Positions 18,054-27,651 of a stretch of DNA of 61,061 nt are shown in pieces; the stretch's first letter is position 1, and each line of letters opens with the position of its first letter. The DNA is taken from positions 1 through 61,061 of the forward strand of contig JALZUD010000023.1 in assembly GCA_023301725.1 (NCBI GenBank). Reading direction: 5' to 3'. The notes below the pieces were generated by a model. It was not told the DNA's origin. It did not search any database and saw only the letters and a list, made by a program, of their open reading frames with translations. The translations under genes and the position numbers were made by a program. Origin of the DNA: Granulosicoccus sp. GTDB lineage: Bacteria > Pseudomonadota > Gammaproteobacteria > Granulosicoccales > Granulosicoccaceae.

Positions 18054-20486
18054 CTACAGCGCACCCTGTCTGATATCGTTAGGGAAATCGTCAACATCAA
18101 CCACGCGTTGAGTGGCCTTATCAGCTGTCACTAATAACGTTGCTTCTGCCTCCTCCAATACCGACGCTTTCACAAGCTGTTGAAGCCAAGTTTCATAGTC
18201 GATGTTGTACGGTCGTTGCTCTCTTGAATTCTTGAGCTTCCGTTCGGCTTCTTCAGCTGCCAGCACACAGCGCAGTGCGTATTCAATACTGCCAGTAACA
18301 TCTTCAGGATCGTCACTCACATAAGCACCAGCGGTTAGCCGGTCTCGCGCCTCTGAGTCACTGAGCACTATTCTGGCGCAGGCTTGAGTCAGCTTGTCGT
18401 TCGGTGTGCGAAAACGGCGTCCCAAAGGAAAAACGATACCGCGCAGCACCAAACCAATCGGCGTGTTTGGAAAGTTACGCAAAATCTGGTCTAGAGCCAC
18501 CTGGGTTTCAAACAGCGCATGCCGCACTGACCATTCCAGCAACGGCTGATCCGCTTCTGGACGCCCAGAATCTTCAAATCGTTTGAGTACAGCTGACGCC
18601 ATGTACATGTGCATCAAACCATCTGCAAAGCGCCCAGACAGCATCTCCTTGCGCTTGAGGCCGCCACCAAGAAACAACATGGCAAAGTCAGCAAGGAATG
18701 AATAGGCTGCGCTCATGCGAGCCAGTCGTCGATAGTATTTTGCATTCGGCCCCACAGTGGGCGAATCGGCAAACATACCTTTACTCAAGCCATGGAATAA
18801 CGATCGCGCGCCATTCTGTATGGCATAGCCAATATGGCCCGTGAGCGCTTCGTCAAAACTCTCCAGAGCCTCACGCTTGTCAGGCAATGAGGCGGCTGTG
18901 ATTTCTGCCATAAGCCAAGGATGGCATCTTATGGCACCTTGCCCAAAGATGATTAAACTTCGGGTGAGAATATTGGCACCTTCAACAGTAATGCCTACAG
19001 GTATTGCCTGATAGCCACGCCCGAGAAAATTGCTCGGACCCATGCAGATACCCTTCCCGCCGATAATATCCATACCATCGTTAACGACTGTACGCATGTT
19101 TTCAGTGTTGTAGTACTTGAGGATAGCCGATACTACTGATGGCTTTTCACCCTGATCAAGTGCTGCACAAGTTAACCTGCGTCCAGCGTCCATGGTGTAC
19201 GTGAGTCCTGCGATGCGACCCAGCGCCTCCTCAATGCCTTCAAATTTTCCGATAGGCATATTGAATTGCTTACGCACCCGCGCATACGCCCCAACGTATC
19301 TGGACACCGTCTTACCGGAAGCCACGCCGTTGCTAGGTAGCGAAATTCCTCGTCCAACAGACAGGGATTCCATCAGCATTCGCCAGCCTTGACCCACCAT
19401 AGGCTGCCCGCCAATAACCCACTCCATTGGAATGAACACATCATTACCACTGTTGGGGCCATTCATGAACGCCTGATTCAGCGGAAAATGACGGCGGCCT
19501 ATTTCCACACCGGCAGTATCAGTTGGAATGAGCGCGCAGGTAATACCCAAATCTTCGGTATCACCCAGCAACTTGTCCGGATCGTAGGCCTTGAACGCCA
19601 GCCCAAGTAATGTGGCGACCGGACCCAACGTGATGTAACGCTTCTCCCAGGTGACGCGCATACCTAGCACCTGTTCACCTTTGTATTCGCCTTTACAGAC
19701 AATGCCAAAGTCCGGCATTGCGCCAGCATCAGAACCCGCAGAGGGGCCTGTCAGCGCAAAACAAGGGAGTTCCTCACCGACGGCAAGACGCGGTAGATAA
19801 TAGTTTTTCTGTTCCTCTGTTCCGTAATGCAAAAGAAGCTCGGCCGGACCCAGAGAGTTGGGAACCATGACGCTTACAGCGCCTGTCACGCTTCGCGTGC
19901 CAAGTTTGGTCACCACTTCAGAGTGAGCCATGGCTGAAAAGCCCAATCCGCCGTACTCTTTTGGGATAACCATGCCTAAGAATCGTTCTTTCTTGATGAA
20001 ATCCCAAACGTTCTCAGGCAAATCGTTTAGTTCGTACGTGATTTGCCAGTCATCCATGATGGCGCACAGCTGATCGGCGGGACCATCAACAAATGCCTGC
20101 TCTTCAGGGGTCAGAGTGGCCTCTGGGTAGCTGGTTAGTTTTTTCCAATCAGGTGCACCCCGAAATAACTCTGCCTCCCACCAGACAGTGCCAGCATCAA
20201 TGGCTGCACGCTCTGTTTCCGACATAGGCGGAAGCACCGCGCGCACGTACTGCAGCACAGGCGTGCTGACTATTTTTTGGCGCAACACGCGGATATTAAA
20301 AATGACAGCTGCTATTATCGCCACGACAGTGAGTAGTCCACCGAAAAAACCGCCTAACATGCCAAAAAGCGCGGCAATGATCAGTATCGCAAATCCTGCT
20401 AATGTTGCTACCAGTAAACTTAATCTGACTTTTGCAACAACGAATAAGGTTAGAGCGACGACCGCTAACCAAAATATAATTCCCAT
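18054..20486 (-). CDS. fadE: Acyl-CoA dehydrogenase FadE
   Basis: 810 aa from ATG 20486, close to the 814 aa of E. coli FadE. The N-terminus has two or three hydrophobic segments within residues 1-70 (MGIIFWLAVVALTLFVVAK first), typical of the membrane-anchored long FadE type. The acyl-CoA dehydrogenase core follows (KKERFLGMVIPKEYGGLGFSAMAHSEVV, ALTGPSAGSDAGAMPD, FIPMEWVIGG, VGRGISLPS), then the C-terminal DUF1974-like region. It catalyses the first step of fatty-acid beta-oxidation with FAD. Longer in-frame starts add residues unlike the family. It converges on the FadL/lipase/CHI module, so fatty-acid import and oxidation genes are neighbours. Confidence 0.95.
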   Translation of the reverse strand: MGIIFWLAVVALTLFVVAKVRLSLLVATLAGFAILIIAALFGMLGGFFGGLLTVVAIIAAVIFNIRVLRQKIVSTPVLQYVRAVLPPMSETERAAIDAGTVWWEAELFRGAPDWKKLTSYPEATLTPEEQAFVDGPADQLCAIMDDWQITYELNDLPENVWDFIKKERFLGMVIPKEYGGLGFSAMAHSEVVTKLGTRSVTGAVSVMVPNSLGPAELLLHYGTEEQKNYYLPRLAVGEELPCFALTGPSAGSDAGAMPDFGIVCKGEYKGEQVLGMRVTWEKRYITLGPVATLLGLAFKAYDPDKLLGDTEDLGITCALIPTDTAGVEIGRRHFPLNQAFMNGPNSGNDVFIPMEWVIGGQPMVGQGWRMLMESLSVGRGISLPSNGVASGKTVSRYVGAYARVRKQFNMPIGKFEGIEEALGRIAGLTYTMDAGRRLTCAALDQGEKPSVVSAILKYYNTENMRTVVNDGMDIIGGKGICMGPSNFLGRGYQAIPVGITVEGANILTRSLIIFGQGAIRCHPWLMAEITAASLPDKREALESFDEALTGHIGYAIQNGARSLFHGLSKGMFADSPTVGPNAKYYRRLARMSAAYSFLADFAMLFLGGGLKRKEMLSGRFADGLMHMYMASAVLKRFEDSGRPEADQPLLEWSVRHALFETQVALDQILRNFPNTPIGLVLRGIVFPLGRRFRTPNDKLTQACARIVLSDSEARDRLTAGAYVSDDPEDVTGSIEYALRCVLAAEEAERKLKNSREQRPYNIDYETWLQQLVKASVLEEAEATLLVTADKATQRVVDVDDFPNDIRQGAL

Positions 20487-20656
20487 AATATTGTCTCTAT
20501 AAATTGCCAAAACAAGGCGTGTTGCCAGGCAGGGCTTGCGGTGAGTAAGACCAAGTCTCGATAAATCCAGATCATACCCTAACGATGCCAAAATCCTCAT
20601 CGTGTGTGGGTTACGATACAACTCTTACAGCAACTTGATTCGTTCCTTATAAATCC

Positions 20657-21196
20657 ATGAAAGACGCGTTTACAAACATTTTGCAAAGCATCGGCGAAGA
20701 TACTGAACGCGATGGCTTGCGTGATACACCCGCCCGTGCCGCCAAGGCGATGGAATTCCTAACTCAGGGTTACTCGCAAACTCTGGACCAAGTGGTCAAC
20801 AACGCCATTTTTGAATCAGATAGTGATGAGATGGTCATTGTTCGAGATATCGAGCTGTACTCTCTGTGTGAACACCACATGCTGCCTTTCATCGGTAAGT
20901 GTCACGTCGCCTATATCCCTACCGGCAAGGTCATTGGACTATCCAAAGTTGCAAGGATTGTGGACATGTACGCGCGGCGTCTGCAAATTCAGGAATCATT
21001 GACCAAACAGATTGCCACCGCCGTTTTGGAAGTCACAAACGGGATGGGTGTGGGGGTCATCGTTGAAGCACAGCACATGTGCATGATGATGCGCGGAGTA
21101 CAGAAGCAAAACTCCTCCATGACCACATCGGCCATGCTCGGCACATTCCGATCAGACATCAATACACGCAACGAATTTTTGCAATTGGTTAAGTAG
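20657..21196 (+). CDS. folE: GTP cyclohydrolase I
   Basis: 179 aa. It shows the GTP cyclohydrolase IA signature [22 protein letters not shown] with zinc ligands C71 and H74, and the third ligand C142 in [10 protein letters not shown]. It converts GTP to 7,8-dihydroneopterin triphosphate, the first step of folate (and queuosine precursor) synthesis. Slightly short at the N-terminus compared with the 222-aa E. coli enzyme but the core is complete. Its stop overlaps the convergent ABC exporter stop by 8 bp, leaving no room for a separate terminator. It is transcribed away from fadE across a 170-bp gap. Confidence 0.96.
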   Translation: MKDAFTNILQSIGEDTERDGLRDTPARAAKAMEFLTQGYSQTLDQVVNNAIFESDSDEMVIVRDIELYSLCEHHMLPFIGKCHVAYIPTGKVIGLSKVARIVDMYARRLQIQESLTKQIATAVLEVTNGMGVGVIVEAQHMCMMMRGVQKQNSSMTTSAMLGTFRSDINTRNEFLQLVK

Positions 21197-23051
21197 CATT
21201 TGCACTCTCGTTGCCCAGCTGCATGTGCCATAGGTCATTGTAGAGGCCGCCGCTGTTTAGCAGCGACTCGTGTGTACCTCGTTCTACGATTTCACCTGCA
21301 TCCAGCACCAGAATCTGATCAGCATCCACAACAGTGGACAAGCGGTGTGCAATAACCAAGGAGGTAGCACGCTTAGCAACCGCATCCATGCCTACCAGTA
21401 TGGCCTGCTCGCTACGCGTATCCAAACTGGATGTGGCTTCGTCGAAAACAATAATAGGCGGATTTTTCAATACCACCCTTGCTATGGCCATTCGCTGCTT
21501 TTCACCACCCGATAGTTTCAGACCACGCTCACCCACAATGGTGTCGTATCCTTGTGGCAGTTGAGCGATAAAATCGTCCAGGTTAGCACGGCGAGCCGCC
21601 TCGAAAACACGCTCATCACTCGCCTCAGGATTGGCGTAAGCCAAGTTGTAACGGATGGTGTCATTGAACATGACCGTATCCTGTGGCACCACCCCAAGTG
21701 ATTCACGCAGACTTGTTTGCGTACAATCGCGCACGTCTACCCCATCGATGCAAACACTACCTGCGTTGACATCATAAAAGCGGAACAGCAGTCGCGACAA
21801 GGTAGATTTGCCCGCTCCTGAAGGGCCGACAACCGCCACCTTGGTGCCTGGTTCGACCGTAAAACTGATGCCTTTTATAATGGGACGCTCTTCAAGGTAG
21901 GAGAAGTGCACATCCTTGAACTCTATTCTTGCCTCGGTGATAGCAAGCGCCGAGGCCTTTGGCTTGTCTTGTATTTCAGGCTCACGCTCTAGTAGTTTGA
22001 GTACCAGATCCATATCTGCCAGTGCGTATTGCAATCCCCGATACACAACACCCAATACGTTCAGTGGCACAAACAATTGCAGCATCAGGGCGTTAATCAA
22101 TACAATGTCGCCCAGTGATATAACCCCGCCTGCTACATCTCTTATCGCCAGCATCATGACTATGGTCACGCCAACAGCCACCACGGCTGCCTGACCAAAG
22201 TTCAATGTGGACATGGTGACTTGACTACGCACACCGGCGTCGCCCCAACCTTCCATGTGCTCGTCGTAGGCGCGAATTTCGCGCTGCTCATTGTTGAAGT
22301 ATTTAACGGTTTCATAGTTCAACAAACTATCGACAGCGCGGCCATTGGAGAGCGAATCGAGGCGATTCATTTCGTGTCGGAATTGCATTCGCCAGCCAGA
22401 GAATTTCAGCGTGAAGAAAATGTAGATCCCCACAGTACCCACCACCACTAATGTGTATTCCCAGCCATAGCCACCTAGCAAAATACCGGCAACCAGCAGG
22501 AACTCGGCGGCCGTTGGAACGATATTGAACACCAATAGATTAACGATAGAACTGAGCGAATTTGTACCTCGCGATAAATCCTTGGTGATACTGCCCGTGT
22601 GCCTGTCAAGATGAAATGACAAAGACAGATTGTGCAGATGGGTAAGCACCTCTGTCGAGAGTTTATGCATCGCCCTGTATCGCACTCGCGCAAACAAGGC
22701 ATCACGCAGTTCTTTGAATGCGGCGCTGAGCATGCGCAGGAGTCCGTAGGCGCCCACCAATCCCAATCCCACCAACATGACATCGTTACCGCTGAACGCA
22801 TCGAATACAGAGACGGCAATATTGTCTGAAGATCCCGCACCTGTGCCAACCTGAGTACCAACGCCGGTATCCAATGCGTTGACAATCTCTTTGAGCAACA
22901 GTGGCACCGCAACAATGGCCAGCTTACTCGCCATTAGGCAGGCTAAGGCAAGCAGCACTCGGCCCTTGTATTCCCACAGATACGTGGTGAGCTTTTTCAG
23001 ATTTTCAAAGTCACGCCGATTGCTATGCGGTGCTTCTACGCGACCGTGCAT
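21189..23051 (-). CDS. Atm1/ABCB7-type ABC exporter
   Basis: 620 aa half-transporter: an N-terminal six-helix membrane domain (about 35-330) fused to an ATPase. Walker A is GPSGAGKST, the signature is LSGGEKQR, and Walker B is [12 protein letters not shown]. The segment [25 protein letters not shown] in the membrane domain and the [17 protein letters not shown] region are characteristic of the Atm1 (heavy-metal-tolerance/mitochondrial exporter) subfamily, which exports glutathione-linked compounds. Works as a homodimer in the inner membrane. The ATG shares one base with the dusA stop (TGATG), so it is coupled to dusA. Substrate is inferred from the family only. Confidence 0.88.
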   Translation of the reverse strand: MHGRVEAPHSNRRDFENLKKLTTYLWEYKGRVLLALACLMASKLAIVAVPLLLKEIVNALDTGVGTQVGTGAGSSDNIAVSVFDAFSGNDVMLVGLGLVGAYGLLRMLSAAFKELRDALFARVRYRAMHKLSTEVLTHLHNLSLSFHLDRHTGSITKDLSRGTNSLSSIVNLLVFNIVPTAAEFLLVAGILLGGYGWEYTLVVVGTVGIYIFFTLKFSGWRMQFRHEMNRLDSLSNGRAVDSLLNYETVKYFNNEQREIRAYDEHMEGWGDAGVRSQVTMSTLNFGQAAVVAVGVTIVMMLAIRDVAGGVISLGDIVLINALMLQLFVPLNVLGVVYRGLQYALADMDLVLKLLEREPEIQDKPKASALAITEARIEFKDVHFSYLEERPIIKGISFTVEPGTKVAVVGPSGAGKSTLSRLLFRFYDVNAGSVCIDGVDVRDCTQTSLRESLGVVPQDTVMFNDTIRYNLAYANPEASDERVFEAARRANLDDFIAQLPQGYDTIVGERGLKLSGGEKQRMAIARVVLKNPPIIVFDEATSSLDTRSEQAILVGMDAVAKRATSLVIAHRLSTVVDADQILVLDAGEIVERGTHESLLNSGGLYNDLWHMQLGNESANAT

Positions 23052-24109
23052 CAGGCAAGCTTCCTTTGTGCGTCATCGCTGGCAGCACTTTGCAGATGCT
23101 CCAGCGCACCTTCTACCAAAGTAATAGCGTCAGGCACCCTGGAGGCTTGCTCACTAATGTGTCGTCGCCATAATCTTGCGCCAGGAACCTCTTGGAACAA
23201 AGCCACCATGTGGCGGCTCATGGCACTGAGCCTGACGCCCTGTTCATACCACTGTTGCATATACAGACCATAGTCACGAGCCACGTTGCACAACAACTCG
23301 TGGGTCTTTGTGTGGTCGTAGCCATTAGGCATATCCTTGAAGATTTTTGCATCGGCATCGATCAGCATAGTCGGGTGATAGTAGGCCGCGCGACCGATCA
23401 TCACACCATCCACCTGTTGCAAGTGCTCCTGCGTGGCATCGAGGGTTTCGATGCCGCCATTAATGCTGATGTGCAAATTCGGGAACTCCTGCTTAAGTCG
23501 GTAGACAAAATCGTATCGTAATGGTGGGATGCTGCGGTTCTCTTTCGGGCTCAATCCATCAAGCCACGCTTTTCTGGCGTGTACGATGAAATATCTGCAA
23601 CCACACTCTGATACGGTTTCGACGAACTTATGGAGCGCCTCATAACTATCGTCACGATCGATACCAAGGCGGCACTTAACACTCACCGGAATTGAAACGC
23701 TTCGCTGCATAGCATCGACCGTGTCGCGCACCAGTACAGGCTCAGCCATCAAGCACGCGCCGAAGCGACCCGCCTTGACTCTGTCACTAGGGCAGCCCAC
23801 GTTCATATTGATTTCGCAGTAGCCATATTGCTCGCCTATGAGGGCGGCTTCAGCCATTTGTTGTGGATCTGATCCGCCCAGCTGCAGCACAACCGGACCT
23901 TCGACATCGTGCTTCCCTAAGAGGTAATCACGATCACCATGCACAATAGCTGCGCTGGTTAGCATTTCGGTGTATAGCAAGGTGTGTTTGGATAACAACC
24001 GAGCCAGATATCGGTAATGCCGATCGGTCAGCTCCATCATGGGTGCCACCGCCAGTCTACGCTGACCACCAAGCGGATCACTGACCGTTTGACCTAATTC
24101 ATTCGCCAT
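23051..24109 (-). CDS. dusA: tRNA-dihydrouridine synthase A
   Basis: 352 aa from ATG 24109. The opening LAVAPMMELTDRHYRYLARLLS is the DusA form of the Dus signature. The active-site region EINMNVGCPSDRVKAGRFGACLM carries the catalytic Cys. VSVKCRLGIDRDDSYE and HARKAWLDGLSPKENR are also DusA-specific. FMN-dependent reduction of U20/U20a in tRNA is the expected reaction. The opening residues are variable; a TTG three codons upstream is possible but less likely. Forms a two-gene unit with the ABC exporter. Confidence 0.95.
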   Translation of the reverse strand: MANELGQTVSDPLGGQRRLAVAPMMELTDRHYRYLARLLSKHTLLYTEMLTSAAIVHGDRDYLLGKHDVEGPVVLQLGGSDPQQMAEAALIGEQYGYCEINMNVGCPSDRVKAGRFGACLMAEPVLVRDTVDAMQRSVSIPVSVKCRLGIDRDDSYEALHKFVETVSECGCRYFIVHARKAWLDGLSPKENRSIPPLRYDFVYRLKQEFPNLHISINGGIETLDATQEHLQQVDGVMIGRAAYYHPTMLIDADAKIFKDMPNGYDHTKTHELLCNVARDYGLYMQQWYEQGVRLSAMSRHMVALFQEVPGARLWRRHISEQASRVPDAITLVEGALEHLQSAASDDAQRKLA

Positions 24110-24191
24110 TTCGTTCAACGGATTTCACAGAGGTAAAAGTTTGCTAGTGTACGCTTTAAAATACCTTTCACCAGTTTTGATCAAATAGCCT

Positions 24192-25058
24192 ATGAACACG
24201 ATCTCGTCTTGGAAAAGCTTTGATGGCACGCTCTCGGTGCACGAACACGATAGCGCGTGTTGCCAAAGTGCTATGCAGTTCGCTGTATTCACGCCGCCTC
24301 AAGCACAACAGGGCAAGGTTCCAGTGCTTTGGTATCTGTCGGGTTTGACCTGCAATTGGTCAAACGTGATGGAAAAATCAGGTTTGCAACGCATGGCGGC
24401 CAAACTGGGCATTATGGTGATTGCTCCCGATACCAGCCCACGCGGAGACTCTCTGCCCAACGACGAAGCCTACGATCTGGGCCAAGGCGCAGGCTTCTAT
24501 CTCGATGCTACACAAGGTGCGTGGGCCACTAATTTCAGGATGCAACAGTATATTGTTGAGGAACTGAACGCTCTGGTGTTCGATCAGTTTCCAGCTGCCG
24601 ATGTTGAGCGGCAAGGCATCATGGGGCATTCAATGGGGGGGCATGGCGCACTGTCGCTACATTTAAAAAACCCGCAGATTTTTCGCAGTGTGTCTGCTCT
24701 GTCTCCTATCGTGGCACCCGCTCAAGTACCTTGGGGCCAGAAGGCGTTTACAACCTATTTGGGTACCAATGAATCTGACTGGGCACCGTACGATTCCACG
24801 CAACTGGTAATAGCAACGCCTAGTAAGGCAAACATACTTATTGACACGGGAACCCAAGACCCATTCCTCAACGAGCAACTTACGCCTCAGCTGTTTATAG
24901 ACGCCTGCAAAGCCTCTGGACAGGCATTAAATTATCGTATGCAAGAAGGTTATGATCACTCTTACTGGTTTATTGCCAGTGTCATTGAAGATCATTTGCA
25001 ACATCACGCAGACGAATTGCTTGCCAATAGGTCGGCTACACACAAGTCGACTACATAG
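24192..25058 (+). CDS. fghA: S-formylglutathione hydrolase
   Basis: 288 aa, esterase D family. The signature GLTCNWSNVMEKSG and the nucleophile elbow GHSMGG (Ser147) are clear. The Asp lies in the LIDTGTQDPFL region and the His in GYDHSYWF. It hydrolyses S-formylglutathione to formate and glutathione, the last step of glutathione-dependent formaldehyde detoxification. No class III alcohol dehydrogenase gene is nearby in the window. selO starts 3 bp after the stop, so the two are probably co-transcribed. Confidence 0.94.
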   Translation: MNTISSWKSFDGTLSVHEHDSACCQSAMQFAVFTPPQAQQGKVPVLWYLSGLTCNWSNVMEKSGLQRMAAKLGIMVIAPDTSPRGDSLPNDEAYDLGQGAGFYLDATQGAWATNFRMQQYIVEELNALVFDQFPAADVERQGIMGHSMGGHGALSLHLKNPQIFRSVSALSPIVAPAQVPWGQKAFTTYLGTNESDWAPYDSTQLVIATPSKANILIDTGTQDPFLNEQLTPQLFIDACKASGQALNYRMQEGYDHSYWFIASVIEDHLQHHADELLANRSATHKSTT

Positions 25059-25060
25059 GC

Positions 25061-26506
25061 ATGATCCCATTTGACAACACTTACGCACAGCTGCCAACTG
25101 CACTCTTTGAGCGCGTCTCTCCGACACCTGTAAAGGCACCATCCATTGTTGCCTTGAACTCAGAATTAGCACAAACATTAGGGCTCAATGCAACATGGCT
25201 AGCCAGCGATCAAGGACTGGCCATGCTGTCGGGCAATCAGGTGGTAGACGGATCAGAGCCTCTGGCCATGGCATACGCAGGGCATCAATTTGGTCAATGG
25301 GTGCCACAACTGGGTGACGGGCGAGCTGTTCTGCTAGGTGAGATTGTTTCTGACAATCAACGCTACGATCTCCAACTTAAAGGGGCGGGCCGCACGCCGT
25401 TCTCCCGAGGAGGTGATGGACGTAACTGGATAGGCCCGGTGCTGCGTGAGTATTTGGTGAGCGAAGCGATGGCTTCGCTAGGCGTGCCAACAACTCGCGC
25501 ACTGGCAGCGGTCAGCACCGGCGAACACGTGCTGCGAGAACAAGGCCCTATGCCAGGCGCTATAGTGGCACGAGTTGCTCGCAGTCATATACGCGTAGGT
25601 ACCTTTCAGTACTTTGCAGCACGTGAAAATAACGAAGCACTACAAGCTCTGATCCATTACGTGATCGAACGCCATTACCCAGACCTTAGCGGTGCGGAAA
25701 ATCCGGCATCTGTCCTGCTTGAGGCAGTGATAGATGCGCAAGCCTCATTGGTTGCTCATTGGCAATCACTGGGTTTCATACATGGCGTAATGAATACAGA
25801 TAACTGCTCTGTCAGTGGAGACACTATTGATTATGGACCGTGTGCATTCATGGACACCTACTCCGCTGCCAAGTTGTTTAGCTCGATAGACATAGGCGCA
25901 CGCTACGCCTATCAAAATCAACCGCGCACGGCGCAATGGAATCTGGTCAATCTGGCGCAGTGCCTACTGCCTTTTATCGATGAGAACCAAGAACGGGCTG
26001 TTGAGATTGCACAAGGCGCCATTAACCGCTTTGACGAAATATTTGTTACCCACTACTTACGTCGAATGCGCATGAAACTAGGTTTAAGCGATGAACAGAC
26101 AAACGATCTTGAATTGGCAGCACAGTTACTGCAACTCATGGAAACACATCAGCTGGATTTCACCATTAGCTTTACACAGCTAACCACGGATGAGGCCACC
26201 ACACCTTTTTCACTGGGCGGCCCTCTTCATGATTGGTTTTGTTCATGGCAGGAGCGCCTGGGTGGTAGCCCGGAGTCTTTGATAGCGGCGCGAAATTTGA
26301 TGAGGGAAGCAAACCCCGTGGTTATTCCACGCAATCACTTGATTGAAGATCTGATTGATAGCGCTGTGCGCGATGGTGACTACGCCCCATTCAACGATAT
26401 GCTCGCGGCGGTAACATCACCGTTCAAACATCACCACTTGGGCACTTTGTACTCGCGAGCACCAAGGCCTGAGCAGTTAGTGACTCAGACATTCTGTGGT
26501 ACCTAG
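25061..26506 (+). CDS. selO: SelO-family protein AMPylase (YdiU/UPF0061)
   Basis: 481 aa, normal family length. Recognisable motifs: AYAGHQFGQWVPQLGDGRA, GAGRTPFSRGGDGRN, LREYLVSEAMASLGVPTTRAL, the metal/active-site HGVMNTDNCSVSG, and DYGPCAFMDTY. The family has a pseudokinase fold that transfers AMP to Ser/Thr/Tyr of substrate proteins and is linked to oxidative stress. The C-terminus ends QTFCGT, with a single Cys third from the end in place of the redox Cys motif of E. coli. It follows fghA by 3 bp; the shared link may be thiol stress (inference). A 30-bp perfect palindrome follows the gene. Confidence 0.93.
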   Translation: MIPFDNTYAQLPTALFERVSPTPVKAPSIVALNSELAQTLGLNATWLASDQGLAMLSGNQVVDGSEPLAMAYAGHQFGQWVPQLGDGRAVLLGEIVSDNQRYDLQLKGAGRTPFSRGGDGRNWIGPVLREYLVSEAMASLGVPTTRALAAVSTGEHVLREQGPMPGAIVARVARSHIRVGTFQYFAARENNEALQALIHYVIERHYPDLSGAENPASVLLEAVIDAQASLVAHWQSLGFIHGVMNTDNCSVSGDTIDYGPCAFMDTYSAAKLFSSIDIGARYAYQNQPRTAQWNLVNLAQCLLPFIDENQERAVEIAQGAINRFDEIFVTHYLRRMRMKLGLSDEQTNDLELAAQLLQLMETHQLDFTISFTQLTTDEATTPFSLGGPLHDWFCSWQERLGGSPESLIAARNLMREANPVVIPRNHLIEDLIDSAVRDGDYAPFNDMLAAVTSPFKHHHLGTLYSRAPRPEQLVTQTFCGT

Positions 26507-26537
26507 TGTACTGGGGCTCTCTGCTTGAACGCTTTGA

Positions 26538-26567
26538 AGGTCACAGTACACTAGTGTACTGTGACCT
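26538..26567. repeat. 30-bp perfect palindrome between selO and the glycerophosphotransferase-like gene
   Basis: Each arm reads AGGTCACAGTACACT towards a centre between 26552 and 26553, with no mismatch. The central 11-mer CTAGTGTACTG (26551-26561) also occurs near the end of selO around 26503-26513. There is no T-run after it on the plus strand, so it is not a classical terminator. It lies 30 bp before the next ATG, where it could act as an operator, mRNA hairpin or recombination/REP remnant. Confidence 0.85.
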
Positions 26568-26596
26568 AGCTGATCGACTCCGACTTCAAGATACCC

Positions 26597-27637
26597 ATGA
26601 GCCGTAAACGCTATTTATTCTATATTTCCCAAAACTATTCCTATGGAATTCTCAGGCCTTTGCAAGACGCTATCTGGGAGCGTGGCGGCGAGGTAGCCTG
26701 GTTCCTGGAAGGTCAACAGTTGTGCGCAGAATTTCTGCACAACACTGAAACTAGACTGACCAGTCTGGATGATGTTTTCAACTACAAAGCTGATGCCACA
26801 ATATTTCCCGGGAATATTGCGCCGACCTTTTTACCCGGCATCAATGTGGCAGTCTTTCACGGCTTTGATGCAGGAAAACTTGACAAAAAAGGGCGCAACG
26901 ATCATTACAAAATCAGGAATTGTTTTGATCTCTATTGCACACAAGGACCAGAATCCACCAGCGCATTTGAATCATTGTCATCGTCGCCACAAAGCTACTT
27001 CGTCAAGCAGACGGGCTGGTGTGCGCTGGATACATTATTTTCAACGACGCCCACTGTACAAAACAGCCGACCCACTGTTTTGTTTTGTTCCACGTTTTCC
27101 AAACGACTCTCCTGTGCCGATCAACTACACAACACGATCAAACAGATGAGCCAGACAGGCAAGTGGCGCTGGATAGTTCAGTTTCACCCTAAAATGTCGC
27201 GCCAGACTATTGAACAATACAAGGCCATTACCTCAGAGCATCTGACGCTGGTAGAGACAGATGATATCAATCCATTATTACGTCAGGCAGATGTCATGCT
27301 CTGCGACACTTCATCTGTGATTTCTATGTTTTTGTTGTTGAACAAACCAGTGGTAACGTTTAACAATATATCGCCAGGCGATCACCTGCTAAACATCTCA
27401 AACGACACCGAGCTAGAGGCTACATTATCAAATGCCTTCAACAAGCCAGACAAATTGATGGCTGCTATCAAGACTTTTGGAAAGGCAATCCATCCCTATT
27501 CGGACGGCTTATCCTCACAACGTACGCTCGACGCAATTGATGACGCGGTACTCAATCAGACAAAACTGAGACGGAAGAAACGCGATATTTTTCGGCAATT
27601 CAAAATGCGCAAAAAATTGAATTACTGGCGAATTTAA
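26597..27637 (+). CDS. CDP-glycerol glycerophosphotransferase-like protein
   Basis: 346 aa, no signal peptide. The two-domain layout resembles GT-B enzymes of the CDP-glycerol glycerophosphotransferase (TagB/TagF-related) family. An HG motif occurs in VAVFHGFDAGKLDKKGR, WIVQFHPK supplies a conserved His, and ADVMLCDTSSVISMFLLLNKPVVTF is the family-typical nucleotide-binding segment (DxSS). In Gram-negatives such proteins decorate LPS core or capsule with glycerophosphate or related groups. The C-terminus is strongly basic (KLRRKKRDIF...), suggesting peripheral membrane contact. It converges with a GT4 glycosyltransferase 14 bp away. Substrate unknown. Confidence 0.65.
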   Translation: MSRKRYLFYISQNYSYGILRPLQDAIWERGGEVAWFLEGQQLCAEFLHNTETRLTSLDDVFNYKADATIFPGNIAPTFLPGINVAVFHGFDAGKLDKKGRNDHYKIRNCFDLYCTQGPESTSAFESLSSSPQSYFVKQTGWCALDTLFSTTPTVQNSRPTVLFCSTFSKRLSCADQLHNTIKQMSQTGKWRWIVQFHPKMSRQTIEQYKAITSEHLTLVETDDINPLLRQADVMLCDTSSVISMFLLLNKPVVTFNNISPGDHLLNISNDTELEATLSNAFNKPDKLMAAIKTFGKAIHPYSDGLSSQRTLDAIDDAVLNQTKLRRKKRDIFRQFKMRKKLNYWRI

Positions 27638-27651
27638 TGTAAGACTGTGGC

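Noticed and set aside
20486..20621. Longer FadE start
   Set aside because: The added 45 residues are not family-like, and ATG 20486 gives the normal length with the usual hydrophobic N-terminus.
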